NCBI GenBank assembly: GCA_963800235.1
Contig: CAWDAD010000001.1
Location: forward strand, 62,001-126,000
Reading direction: 5' to 3'
Length of the DNA: 64,000 bases
From: CAVVNP01 sp963800235
GTDB taxonomy: Bacteria > Actinomycetota > Acidimicrobiia > Acidimicrobiales > Iamiaceae
Part shown: piece after piece, positions 23,640-32,039 of the stretch
How the letters are laid out: each line of letters opens with the position of its first letter
Position numbering within the stretch: the stretch's first letter is position 1
Made by a program: the position numbers and the translations under genes
The notes under the pieces: generated by a model
What the model was told of the DNA's origin: nothing
Database searches by the model: none
The model's input: the letters and a program-made list of their open reading frames with translations, nothing else

Positions 23640-25193
23640 TCAGAGGGCGGGGAGCATCACGTCGATGAGGTGGGGGCCGGGCTCGGCGAGGGCGCGGGCG
23701 AGCTGGGTGGTCAGCTCCTCGGCGGTGGCGGCCCGCACGGCGGGCACGCCGAGCCCCTCGGACAGCCGGACGAAGTCGAGGTCCGGGTTCGAGAGGTCGA
23801 GCATCGAGCGCGCCGCCGGGCCGGGGTCGGCGCCGACGCGGGCCAGCTCCATGTTCAAGATGGCGTAGGACCGGTTGTTGCAGACGAGGGTCGTGACGTC
23901 GAGCTGGTGGCGGGCCTGGGTCCAGAGGGACTGCAGCGTGTAGAGCGCGGACCCGTCGGCCTGCAGGTTCACGACCGGCCGGTCCGGGGCGGCGACGGCC
24001 GCGCCGGTGGCGACCGGCATGCCGTACCCGATGGCGCCGCCGGTCAGGCACAGCCAGTCGTGCGGGCCGGCGCCGGCGGTCGCCCCGGCGCAGAACAGAC
24101 CGGACGTGTTGCCCTCGTCCGCCACGATCGCCTCGTCGGGCAGCAGCGCCCCGAGGGCCTGCGCCATCGACTCGGCGGTGAGCTCGCCGGTGGGTCGCTC
24201 GGGCCGCTCGGCGGGCGCGGCGAGCGCGCCGTCGGCCGGAGCGCCGAGCCGCGACGCCAGCTCCTGCAGCGCGCCGACCGCGTCGTCACCGCCCTGGGCC
24301 AGCACGTGGACCTGGCACCCCTCGGGCACCAGGTCGCTGGCCTTGCCCGGGTAGGCGAAGAACGACACGGGGGAGACGGCGTCCACCAGGATCAGGTGCT
24401 GGAGGCCGGTCAGCTGCATCTCGGCGAACTCGGCCAGGTAGCCGAGCCGCTCGACCGCCGGCAGCCCGGCGCCGCGGCGCAGACGGGTCGGGAAGGTCTC
24501 CGACAGCAGCTTGGCCCCGCTCTGCTGGGCGACCCGGCTGGCCGCCGCCAGCCCATCGGCGTCGGCCACCACCGAGCCGCCCACGAGGAGGCCGGCCGGC
24601 TCGCCGGCCTGCAACGCCTTGGCCACCTGCACGAGGACGTCCTCGGCCACCTCGTCGCGGGCCTGCGGGACGATCGGATCGGCCGGGCCGGGGGCGTCCT
24701 CCCACGTCACGTCGGCCGGCAGGATCAGCGTGGCGACCTGCCCGGGCGGCCCGAAGGCGGCGGCCACCGCGTCGGCGGCGTCGCTCGCCACCGACTCCGC
24801 CGAGGTCGACGAGCGCACCCACCCCGACACCGCCGAGGCGATGGCGGCGATGTCGGACTGCAGCGGGGCGTCGTAGCGCTGGTGGTAGGTGGCGTGGTCG
24901 CCGACGACGTTGACCACCGGGGTCGCCGCCCGTCGGGCGTTGTGCAGGTTGGCCAGGCCGTTGCCGAGGCCCGGGCCGAGGTGCAGGAGGGTGGCGGCGG
25001 GCCGACCGGCGATGCGGGCGTACCCGTCGGCGGCACCGGTGGCGACCCCCTCGAACAGCGCCAGGTGGCCCTGCATGGCCGGCACCCGGTCGAGGGCGGC
25101 GACGAAGTGCATCTCGCTGGTGCCCGGGTTGGTGAAGCACACGTCGACGCCGGCGTCGACCAGGGTGCGGATGAGCGCTTCGGCTCCGTTCAT
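23640..25193 (-). CDS. Acetolactate synthase large-subunit-like TPP enzyme
   Basis: 517 residues with the three-domain TPP layout. N-terminal pyrimidine domain with FTNPGTSEMHFVAAL and the catalytic Glu in LFEGVATGAADGYAR. The middle domain is degenerate. The C-terminal domain has the cofactor motif from QADGSALYTLQSLW to LVCNNRSYAI (DG...NN). The NPGTSE start is typical of ALS-like proteins and benzoylformate decarboxylase relatives used in catabolism, rather than true IlvB; no small subunit is nearby. It follows the FAD oxidase gene with 25 bases between, so both probably work in one 2-hydroxy- or 2-oxo-acid pathway: oxidase makes the 2-oxo acid, TPP enzyme decarboxylates it (inference). 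Confidence 0.9.
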   Translation of the reverse strand: MNGAEALIRTLVDAGVDVCFTNPGTSEMHFVAALDRVPAMQGHLALFEGVATGAADGYARIAGRPAATLLHLGPGLGNGLANLHNARRAATPVVNVVGDHATYHQRYDAPLQSDIAAIASAVSGWVRSSTSAESVASDAADAVAAAFGPPGQVATLILPADVTWEDAPGPADPIVPQARDEVAEDVLVQVAKALQAGEPAGLLVGGSVVADADGLAAASRVAQQSGAKLLSETFPTRLRRGAGLPAVERLGYLAEFAEMQLTGLQHLILVDAVSPVSFFAYPGKASDLVPEGCQVHVLAQGGDDAVGALQELASRLGAPADGALAAPAERPERPTGELTAESMAQALGALLPDEAIVADEGNTSGLFCAGATAGAGPHDWLCLTGGAIGYGMPVATGAAVAAPDRPVVNLQADGSALYTLQSLWTQARHQLDVTTLVCNNRSYAILNMELARVGADPGPAARSMLDLSNPDLDFVRLSEGLGVPAVRAATAEELTTQLARALAEPGPHLIDVMLPAL

Positions 25194-25218
25194 GCGGGTC
25201 GCCTCTGGGGAGAAGGGA

Positions 25219-26589
25219 TCAGAAGATCTTGTCGGGGTTGAGGATGCCGTTCGGGTCGAAGGCGGCTTTGATCCGGCGCATCAGCGCCAGCTTGGCCGGA
25301 TCCTCGAGGGCGGTGAAGAGGTGCTTCTTGGCCAACCCGATCCCGTGCTCGCCCGACACCGCGCCGCCCAGGTCGATGCCGGCCCGGAAGAGCTCGTGGA
25401 GGAGCCGGTCCCGGGCGGCCTCGTCGCCCTGGAAGACCGAGAGGTGCACGTTGCCGTCGCCGGCGTGGCCGCAGCCCACGACCCAGGAGCCGCTGGCCTC
25501 GGCCAGCTCGGACACCTTGGCCAGGTAGGCGGGGATGGCGGCGCGGGGAACCACCAGGTCGATGATGTCGTCGGCGCCGTTGGCCTTGGCCACCCAGAAC
25601 GCCTTCTCGCGCGCCTCGATCAGCCCGGCGCCGGCGGCGGACGGCAGCACGTAGACGTCGGTGGCATCGAGGTCACCGAGCAGCTCGGCCAGTGCGGCGG
25701 TGTCCTCGTCGAGCCGCTCGTCGGTGGTCTGCTCCAGCACCACGACCAGGTAGGCGAGCGCGCTCGACCGAACCTCCTCGGGCACGCCGAGGTCGATGCC
25801 GGCGTTGGCCACCACCGCCGACATGGTGAGCATGTCGATGTACTCGAGGACCATCGGTCCGATCCCGCTGGCGACGATGCGCGGCACCGCGGCGGCGACC
25901 GCGTCGAGCGTCGGGAACGGTGCCAGCACCGTGGCGGTGCAGGGCAGCCTCGGGTGCAGCTTGAGGATGGCCCGGGTGACCAGCGCCAGCGTGCCCTCGG
26001 ACCCGACGATGAGCTGGGTCAGGTCGTAGCCGGAGGTGGCCTTGACGAACCTGCCGCCGGTGCGGATCACCTCGCCGCTCGGCAGCACCGCCTCGAGGCC
26101 GAGCACCTGGTGGCGGGTGACGCCGTACTTCACCGCCCGCATGCCCCCGGCGTTGGTGGCCACGTTGCCGCCGAGGCTGGCGCTGCTCTCGCCGGGGAAC
26201 ACCGGGTAGACCAACCCGTGCTCGCGGGTGACGGCGTCGAGCTGCTCGAGGGTGACGCCGGGCTCGACCACCGCCACGTGGTTCTCGTCGTCGATCTCGA
26301 CGATGCGGTCCATCCGCTCGAACGAGACCAGCACCCCGCCCTTCAGCGGGACCGCGGCGCCTGACAGCCCGGTGCCGCTGCCGCGGGCGGTCACCGGCAC
26401 GCCCCGCCCGTCGCAGGCGGACAGGATCCGCGCCACCTCGTCGGTGGTGGCGGGCCGGACGACCACGTCGGGCAGCGTCGGTTCGGACACCAGGCCCTCG
26501 TCGTGCAGGTAGTCGTCGCCGATGGCCGCGCCGGCGTCGAGGTTGGCGCCGCCGACGATCTCGGCCAGCTCCGCTGCGATGTCGACCAC
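25219..26589 (-). CDS. FAD-linked 2-hydroxyacid oxidase (GlcD-type)
   Basis: 456 residues. PCMH-type FAD domain: VVVRPATTDEVARILSACDGRGVPVTARGSGTGLSGAAVPLKGG, YPVFPGESSASLGGNVATNAGGMRAVKYG, TSGYDLTQLIVGSEGTLALVTRA. The C-terminal domain has VVGCGHAGDGNVHLSVF and SGEHGIGLAKK, metal and substrate residues of GlcD/D-lactate dehydrogenase enzymes. It ends in FDPNGILNPDKIF. Oxidises a 2-hydroxyacid such as glycolate or D-lactate. The downstream TPP enzyme probably uses its product. No GlcE or GlcF partner, so it is the single-subunit kind. GTG start; divergent from fdhD across 106 bases. Confidence 0.94.
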   Translation of the reverse strand: MVDIAAELAEIVGGANLDAGAAIGDDYLHDEGLVSEPTLPDVVVRPATTDEVARILSACDGRGVPVTARGSGTGLSGAAVPLKGGVLVSFERMDRIVEIDDENHVAVVEPGVTLEQLDAVTREHGLVYPVFPGESSASLGGNVATNAGGMRAVKYGVTRHQVLGLEAVLPSGEVIRTGGRFVKATSGYDLTQLIVGSEGTLALVTRAILKLHPRLPCTATVLAPFPTLDAVAAAVPRIVASGIGPMVLEYIDMLTMSAVVANAGIDLGVPEEVRSSALAYLVVVLEQTTDERLDEDTAALAELLGDLDATDVYVLPSAAGAGLIEAREKAFWVAKANGADDIIDLVVPRAAIPAYLAKVSELAEASGSWVVGCGHAGDGNVHLSVFQGDEAARDRLLHELFRAGIDLGGAVSGEHGIGLAKKHLFTALEDPAKLALMRRIKAAFDPNGILNPDKIF

Positions 26590-26695
26590 GGCTGCCCCCT
26601 GGTTGCCGGTGCTGGTCGGCCAGGGTAGGTGACCGGAACCGGCCCGACGGCTGCGACACTGGCCACGTGGTCATCCATCGACAGCGGTCCGGCGC

Positions 26696-27535
26696 ATGAG
26701 CCGCGTCACCGTCGACCGCCCGGTCGTCCAGGTCCGTGACGGGGTCCGCCGCCGCCGGCCGGACGTGCTCGTCGCCGAGGAGCCGCTCGAGCTGCGGGTC
26801 GGCGACCGACCCCTGGCCGTCACCATGCGCACCCCCGGCGCCGACTTCGACCTGGCCGCCGGCTTCCTCGTCTCCGAGGGCGTGGTCCACCGCCGCGACC
26901 AGCTCGCCGCCCTCCGCTACTGCGAGGGCAAGGCCGAGGCGCCCGACGGCAGCGGTCGGCAGGTCAACACCTACAACGTGCTGCGCGCCGTGCTGGCCCC
27001 CGGCACCGAGCTGCCCGAGGTCGGGTTGGAGCGGAACTTCACCACCACCAGCGCCTGCGGGGTGTGCGGCAAGGCCAGCATCGACGCCATCCGCACCGAG
27101 GCCCGGTGGTCGGTCGCCGACGACCCGGTGGTGCTCGACCCCGCGGTGCTCGAGCAGCTGCCCGAGCGGATGCGCGCCCGCCAGCAGGTCTTCGAGCGCA
27201 CCGGCGGGCTCCATGCCGCCGGTCTGTTCACCGCCGACGGCGAGCTGCTCTGCCTGCGCGAGGACGTCGGCCGCCACAACGCGGTCGACAAGGTGGTCGG
27301 GTGGGCCTTGCGCCAGGGCCGGTTGCCGCTGCGCGGCACCGTGCTGCTGGTCAGCGGACGGGCCAGCTTCGAGCTGACCCAGAAGGCGCTGATGGCCGGC
27401 ATCCCCGCCCTGGCGGCGGTGTCGGCGCCGTCGTCGCTGGCGGTCGACCTCGCCGCCCCTGCGGGGCTGACCCTGGTCGGGTTCCTGCGGGGCGGTTCGA
27501 TGAACGTCTACGCCGGCGTCGACCGCGTCGCCTGA
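26696..27535 (+). CDS. fdhD: Formate dehydrogenase accessory sulfurtransferase FdhD
   Basis: 279 residues. Key marks are SACGVCGKASID with Cys121 and Cys124, the sulfur-carrying pair numbered as in E. coli, and LREDVGRHNAVDKVVG. FdhD passes sulfur from a cysteine desulfurase to the molybdenum cofactor of formate dehydrogenase. No formate dehydrogenase or molybdopterin gene is present in the window, so the client lies elsewhere. ATG at 26696; no strong ribosome site. Confidence 0.96.
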   Translation: MSRVTVDRPVVQVRDGVRRRRPDVLVAEEPLELRVGDRPLAVTMRTPGADFDLAAGFLVSEGVVHRRDQLAALRYCEGKAEAPDGSGRQVNTYNVLRAVLAPGTELPEVGLERNFTTTSACGVCGKASIDAIRTEARWSVADDPVVLDPAVLEQLPERMRARQQVFERTGGLHAAGLFTADGELLCLREDVGRHNAVDKVVGWALRQGRLPLRGTVLLVSGRASFELTQKALMAGIPALAAVSAPSSLAVDLAAPAGLTLVGFLRGGSMNVYAGVDRVA

Positions 27536-27584
27536 GCGGGTCGACGGCGGGACGTCCGCCGCCGTCCTCGTCCGCCGGGGACCC

Positions 27585-28508
27585 TCAGATGGTGACGACG
27601 GTGATGCCGCTGCTCTCGCGCTTGGACGAGTACATGGCGTCGTCGGCGACCCGGAGCAGCTCGTCGACCGGCACCAGGTGGTCGGCCATGGCCGCGCCGA
27701 GGCTGGCGCCGAGCTGGATGCTCACGCCGTTCACCTCGATCGGCGGCCGGAGGGCGTCGACGACCCGCGAAGCCACGGCGTCGATGGCGGCCCGGTCGGG
27801 CAGCTCGAGCACCAGGACGAACTCGTCACCGCCCCAGCGGCCGCAGGTGTCCTCGGAGCGGACCACGGTCATCAGCCGGCGGGCGATCTCGGCCAGCACC
27901 TGGTCGCCGACCAGGTGGCCGTAGCGGTCGTTGACGTCCTTGAAGCCGTCGAGGTCGGCGAAGACCACCGCCGTCCACGCGCCGGAGCGGTTGGTGCGGC
28001 CGAGAGCCATGCCGATGCGGTCGGACACCAGCGAGCGGTTGGGCAGGCTGGTGAGGGCGTCGTGGAAGGCGAGGTCGACCAACGCCTCGTGGACCTGCTC
28101 CTGGGTGGTGGTCTCGATGCGGCTGAGGAGGGTGCCGCCGGAGCGATTGGCGGTGGCGTTGAAGAGGAACCAGCGGTCGCCCTCGCCGTCCTCGGTCGGC
28201 AACCGGTAGTGCAGGTCGAAGCGCGTCGACCGCCCGCCCTGGACGCGCAGGATGCCCTCGACCAGGTGGTCCTCGGCCGCGGCGGTGTCGTGGTCCTGCG
28301 GGCCGCGGGACTCGCCGGCGCCCAGCCGGTCGCCGATGCGCAGGCCGGCCACCCGGTCGGGCGGATCGACCGCGGCGGCCCGCCAGGCGCGGTTGGTGGA
28401 CACCACGGTGCCGGCGTGGTCGAGTACGGCCAGGGCCATCGGCAGCTGATCGAAGACCGCCCCGTGGTCGACGACCGTCCCGGCGGTGAGATCGATCGGT
28501 GCATCCAT
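27585..28508 (-). CDS. PAS-GGDEF diguanylate cyclase
   Basis: 307 residues. Residues 15-130 look like a PAS sensor (FDQLPMALAVLDHAGTVVSTNRAWR, RFDLHYRLP). The GGDEF domain starts at DALTSLPNRSL, keeps the metal Asp in VVFADLDGFKDVNDRYGHLVGD and the intact GGDEF at 226-230. The inhibitory I-site RSED (217-220) lies five residues upstream, so product feedback is expected. It makes c-di-GMP from two GTP. No EAL or HD-GYP gene is nearby. ATG at 28508; a minus-strand TACACT about 40 bases upstream may be its -10. Confidence 0.93.
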   Translation of the reverse strand: MDAPIDLTAGTVVDHGAVFDQLPMALAVLDHAGTVVSTNRAWRAAAVDPPDRVAGLRIGDRLGAGESRGPQDHDTAAAEDHLVEGILRVQGGRSTRFDLHYRLPTEDGEGDRWFLFNATANRSGGTLLSRIETTTQEQVHEALVDLAFHDALTSLPNRSLVSDRIGMALGRTNRSGAWTAVVFADLDGFKDVNDRYGHLVGDQVLAEIARRLMTVVRSEDTCGRWGGDEFVLVLELPDRAAIDAVASRVVDALRPPIEVNGVSIQLGASLGAAMADHLVPVDELLRVADDAMYSSKRESSGITVVTI

Positions 28509-28683
28509 GTGACAGACCCTTTCGGTTGCCACCCCACGGCGAGTGTAGCCGGAGGGGTGTGTCGCTCGAACCACCCTGCGTGACGACAGCGGCGGCCCGG
28601 CGGCGGGCCGGAGGCGGGACCGCGGCGACGCACCCGTGGTCGCCCGACGTTCCGCCGCGGTGCGGGGACGATCCGGTCGATTT

Positions 28684-28765
28684 GGGGCAGACTGCCCCGG
28701 GAACCACGGGGGGAGGGGCTCGTCGCGGTGGTGGTCACCTTCAGATGGGTCGGCAGCGTGCCGAC
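28684..28765. promoter_or_regulatory. Two inverted repeats in the gap before the M23 hydrolase gene
   Basis: In the 308-base gap 28509-28816, GGGGCAG-A-CTGCCCC (28684-28698) and GTCGGCA-GCG-TGCCGAC (28749-28765) are perfect inverted repeats. Between them is GGGAACCACGGGG. No gene is visible. They may be operators or part of a structured leader of the hydrolase gene. Confidence 0.4.
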
Positions 28766-28816
28766 GGTGATCGAGCCTTGACGTCGCGCCCCTCCGACCG
28801 TCACCGCCTCGCACGC

Positions 28817-30106
28817 ATGCCCACGACCGCCGTCCGCCGCCTCACCGTCGCCCTGGTCGCCGCGCTGGCCGTCGTCGCGCCGGTGGCCTGGCCGACGGCC
28901 GGCCACGCCGCCGATCCGACCGGCGCTTCGACCACCACGACGGCGCCGACGGCACCCGCCACCACGACCCCGGCGGCCAACGGGGACGGCGACAACCAGG
29001 TGCTGCGCGAGGACTACGACCGGGTCCTGGCCGGCGAGGCCGACGCCCTGCACCGCCTGGCCGACACCGTCCAGCGGCGCCAGGCGACCCAGCTCCAGCT
29101 GCTCTCGCTCGAGCTGCAGATCCAGGACACCACGAGCAAGCTCGGCCTGGCCTCAGCCGCGCTCGACCGGGCCGAGCAGGCCAGGGCCCAGGCCGAGGCC
29201 GACCTGGGCGCGGCGGAGCAGCGGGTGGCCAGCTCCAAGAGCGACCTCAAGCGGCAGGTGCTGACGAGCTACGTCACCGGGGGCGACGGCACCGACGCCG
29301 CCGGCGGGCTCGACAAGGTGCTGGGCAGCGGCGACGACCGCGAGGGCCAGACCCAGACCTACGCCAGCGCGGTGGTGCGCCGTCAGCGCAAGGTGATCAC
29401 CGAGTACAACGACGCCCGCACCGAGCGGGACCGCCAGGCCCGGCTGGCCGACGACGCCGATGCCCGAGCGCGCCAGAGCCGGGACGACATGGCGGCGTTC
29501 AAGTCGGCGCTCGAGCGCAACAAGCTCGACCAGCTCGCGGTCGAGCAGAACCTGCAGGTCGAGCAGCTCGCCGAACAGCTCCAGTTCGACCAGCTCGAGA
29601 AGTCCAAGGCCGAGATCGTCTCCAAGGTGGTCGGGCTGGCCCGTGACGCCGACGGCATCACCAACCTGGTCAACACCGCCCAGGCCGGCGAGCCGCCCTT
29701 CACCTTCCCGCTGGTGCCGCTCGTCGACCCGACCCCCGGCGCCGCCTACACCCAGTCCTTCGGGCCCCAGGGCGCACCCGTGCTCGGCCAGCAGGGCTTC
29801 CACCCGGGCATCGACCTGGCCGGCCCGGCCGGGGTCCAGGTCCACGCCGCCGGCGACGGCACCGTGATCTGGGCCGGCCCCCTGGGCGGGTACGGCAACG
29901 CGGTGATCATCGACCACGGCACCCACCTGGCCACCCTCTACGGCCACAACCAGCAGGTGCTGGTCACCGTCGGCCAGAAGGTCAAGCAGAACGAGGTGAT
30001 CAGCCTCCGGGGCAGCACCGGGTTCTCGACCGGCCCGCACGTCCACTTCGAGACCCGGGTCAACGGCGTGCCGATCGACCCGCTGCTGTTCGTCCACCTG
30101 CTCTGA
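28817..30106 (+). CDS. Secreted M23 (LytM) peptidase with coiled coil
   Basis: 429 residues. Signal peptide 1-31 (basic start, VALVAALAVVAPVAWP, cut near AGHAAD). A Thr/Ala/Pro linker follows, then a long coiled coil (about 60-285) like PcsB/EnvC. The LytM domain has HPGID (His329, Asp333) and PHVHFE (His408, His410), the complete zinc site. It cleaves peptidoglycan crosslinks; coiled-coil LytM proteins are usually controlled by FtsX, or activate other hydrolases at division. The intact zinc site supports direct activity. ATG chosen by the signal peptide; the frame upstream is not protein-like. Confidence 0.93.
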   Translation: MPTTAVRRLTVALVAALAVVAPVAWPTAGHAADPTGASTTTTAPTAPATTTPAANGDGDNQVLREDYDRVLAGEADALHRLADTVQRRQATQLQLLSLELQIQDTTSKLGLASAALDRAEQARAQAEADLGAAEQRVASSKSDLKRQVLTSYVTGGDGTDAAGGLDKVLGSGDDREGQTQTYASAVVRRQRKVITEYNDARTERDRQARLADDADARARQSRDDMAAFKSALERNKLDQLAVEQNLQVEQLAEQLQFDQLEKSKAEIVSKVVGLARDADGITNLVNTAQAGEPPFTFPLVPLVDPTPGAAYTQSFGPQGAPVLGQQGFHPGIDLAGPAGVQVHAAGDGTVIWAGPLGGYGNAVIIDHGTHLATLYGHNQQVLVTVGQKVKQNEVISLRGSTGFSTGPHVHFETRVNGVPIDPLLFVHLL

Positions 30107-30119
30107 CGAGCCGGGCGCC

Positions 30120-30698
30120 TCAGTCCGGGTTCGAGAACCGGATGGCCGCCGCGAACAGGCTGACCACGTCGGCGAGCGGGGGCGGCTCGTCCGCTCCCAG
30201 CGATGCGATGGTGCAGAACGCGTCCGTGCGGTCGAGGCGGCCCTGGAAGGAGATCACGACCGAGGACGTGGGTGCCTCGACGAAGCTGACGACGACCTCG
30301 ATGAGCCCGTTGTCGGGATCGACGTAGGTCACCTCGCCGAGCTGATGGCCGGCGTCGAGGACGGCGAGGAACGCCTCGTCGGGGGGCAGGGCGATGCTCA
30401 GGGTGTCGTCGTCGCCGGTGACGCCGACGGTCGGCCGGCGGGGCCGGGACGGCGGGCCGGGCGGGGCCCCGGCCGGCGGCGGCGGGGCGGGCCGGTCCGC
30501 TCGACCGCCGCCGCGGAGGGCCGGGGCCGTGCGCAGCACGGCGTAGGCGGTGTTGATGAGCGAGGCCCGGTCCGTGGCGTCGCGCCCGGCGCGGTCGGGG
30601 TGGTAGCGGGCGATCAGGTCGCGGTAGGCGCGCCGAACCTCATCGGGTCCGGCGGTCTCGGCCACGCCGAGCACCCGCGCCGCGTCGTGGCGATCCAT
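30120..30698 (-). CDS. DnaJ-domain protein with SRPBCC-like C-terminal region
   Basis: 192 residues. Residues 4-60 are a J-domain (AARVLGVAETAGPDEVRRAYRDLIARYHPDRAG) with the HPD that activates Hsp70. A Pro-rich linker follows, then about 100 residues of strands (TLSIALPPDEAFLAVLDAGHQLGEVTYVD, LIEVVVSFVEAP) resembling a lipid- or client-binding beta fold (inferred). Its ATG overlaps the aminopeptidase stop (TGATG), so it is translationally coupled to it. No DnaK gene is nearby. Confidence 0.82.
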   Translation of the reverse strand: MDRHDAARVLGVAETAGPDEVRRAYRDLIARYHPDRAGRDATDRASLINTAYAVLRTAPALRGGGRADRPAPPPPAGAPPGPPSRPRRPTVGVTGDDDTLSIALPPDEAFLAVLDAGHQLGEVTYVDPDNGLIEVVVSFVEAPTSSVVISFQGRLDRTDAFCTIASLGADEPPPLADVVSLFAAAIRFSNPD

Positions 30699-32026
30699 CA
30701 CCCGCCGAGGAAGCGGGCGAGGACCCGGGCGAACATCGGCGGGTCGGCCGTGCCGCACAGCTCCCGGGCCGAGTGCATGGAGAGCATGGGGATGCCGGCG
30801 TCGACGGTGCGCATGCCGAGCTGGGCGGCGGTCGACGGGCCGATGGTCGAACCGCAGGGAAGGTCCGTGCGGCTCACGAACGTCTGGGCCGGGACCCCGG
30901 CCGCGTCGCACAGCGCGAGGAACCGTCCGGCGGTCCCCGCGTCGGTGGCGTAGCGCTGGTTGGCGTTGACCTTGAGCACCGGACCGGCGTTGACCCGGAT
31001 GTGGTGGTTCGGCTCGTGTCGCTCGGCGTGGCTGGGGTGGGTGGCGTGGGCGCCGTCGGCCGAGATGCAGAGCGAGTCGGCCAGCGCTCGCAGCAGGTCC
31101 TCGCGCCTGCCGTCCCTCGCCAGCACGATGCGCTCGAGCACCTGGGCCAGCAGGGTGCCGGCCGCACCCGACGCGCTGACGCTGCCGACCTCCTCGTGGT
31201 CGAACAGGCTGATCACCGCCACGTGGTGGGCGTCGGGCTCGCCGGGACGGGCCAGTGCCTCCACGGCGGCGTGGCACGACGCCAGGTTGTCGATCCGCGG
31301 CGCGGCCAGCAGGTCGTGATCGGCGCCGAGCAGCCGGGACGGGGTGAGGTCGTGGAACATGAGGTCCCATGCCACGACCACCTCGGGGCCGACGTCGAGG
31401 CGGTCGGCCAGGAAGCGCCGGAAGCGGTCGGGTTCGGCGTCACCGAGGGCCCACACCGGCGCCAGGTGCTGCTGGCGGTCGAGCTTCAGCCCGTCGTTGG
31501 CGTTGCGGTCGAGGTGGATGGCGAGCTGGGGCACGCGGGCGAGCGGCTCGTCCACCCGCATGAGGCGGAGCTCGGGTCGGTCGCCCGACGGGGTGCGCAC
31601 CGCGACCCGCCCGGACAGGCCGAGGTCGCGATCGAGCCACGAGTTGAGCAGGACGCCGCCGTACACCTCGACGCCGAGCTGCTGCCAGCCGGCCCGGCCC
31701 GTGTCGGGCACGGGCTTCACCCGCAGGTTCGGGCTGTCGGTGTGGGCCCCGACCAGGTGGAACGGCGCGGCCGGATCGCTCGCCGCCGACCCGTGCACCC
31801 GCCACGCCACCAGGGCCCCGTCGCGCACCACGTAGCCGGCACCTGCGGCGGGGCCGGGCACCGCCGTGTCGGACCAAGGTCGGGCGGGGTCGAGTCGCCG
31901 CAGCCCGGCCTCCTCGAGCACGGCGGCCGCCTGGGCGACGGCGTGGAACGGCGACGGCGAGGCGTCGATGAAGGCGCCGAGGCCCCCGGCCGCCTCGGCC
32001 ACCGGTCCGGACCCGTCGTCGCTCAT
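30698..32026 (-). CDS. apeB: M18 family aminopeptidase
   Basis: 442 residues. Zinc ligands of the M18 family are visible: VGAHTDSPNLRVKP, LFDHEEVGSVSASGAAG with the catalytic Glu pair, and ISADGAHATHPSHAERHEPNHH. It removes N-terminal acidic or neutral residues from peptides in the cytosol as a large oligomer. TAGCCT is 7 bases before the ATG at 32026, so leaderless. The J-domain gene is coupled downstream. The alpha-glucosidase gene ends 10 bases upstream on the same strand but has its own hexamer. Confidence 0.95.
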   Translation of the reverse strand: MSDDGSGPVAEAAGGLGAFIDASPSPFHAVAQAAAVLEEAGLRRLDPARPWSDTAVPGPAAGAGYVVRDGALVAWRVHGSAASDPAAPFHLVGAHTDSPNLRVKPVPDTGRAGWQQLGVEVYGGVLLNSWLDRDLGLSGRVAVRTPSGDRPELRLMRVDEPLARVPQLAIHLDRNANDGLKLDRQQHLAPVWALGDAEPDRFRRFLADRLDVGPEVVVAWDLMFHDLTPSRLLGADHDLLAAPRIDNLASCHAAVEALARPGEPDAHHVAVISLFDHEEVGSVSASGAAGTLLAQVLERIVLARDGRREDLLRALADSLCISADGAHATHPSHAERHEPNHHIRVNAGPVLKVNANQRYATDAGTAGRFLALCDAAGVPAQTFVSRTDLPCGSTIGPSTAAQLGMRTVDAGIPMLSMHSARELCGTADPPMFARVLARFLGG

Positions 32027-32033
32027 GGCGCGC

Positions 32034-32039
32034 AGGCTA
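32034..32039 (-). promoter_or_regulatory. -10 hexamer TAGCCT, leaderless M18 aminopeptidase
   Basis: TAGCCT on the minus strand, 7 bases before the ATG at 32026. It overlaps the stop of the upstream alpha-glucosidase gene. Confidence 0.45.
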
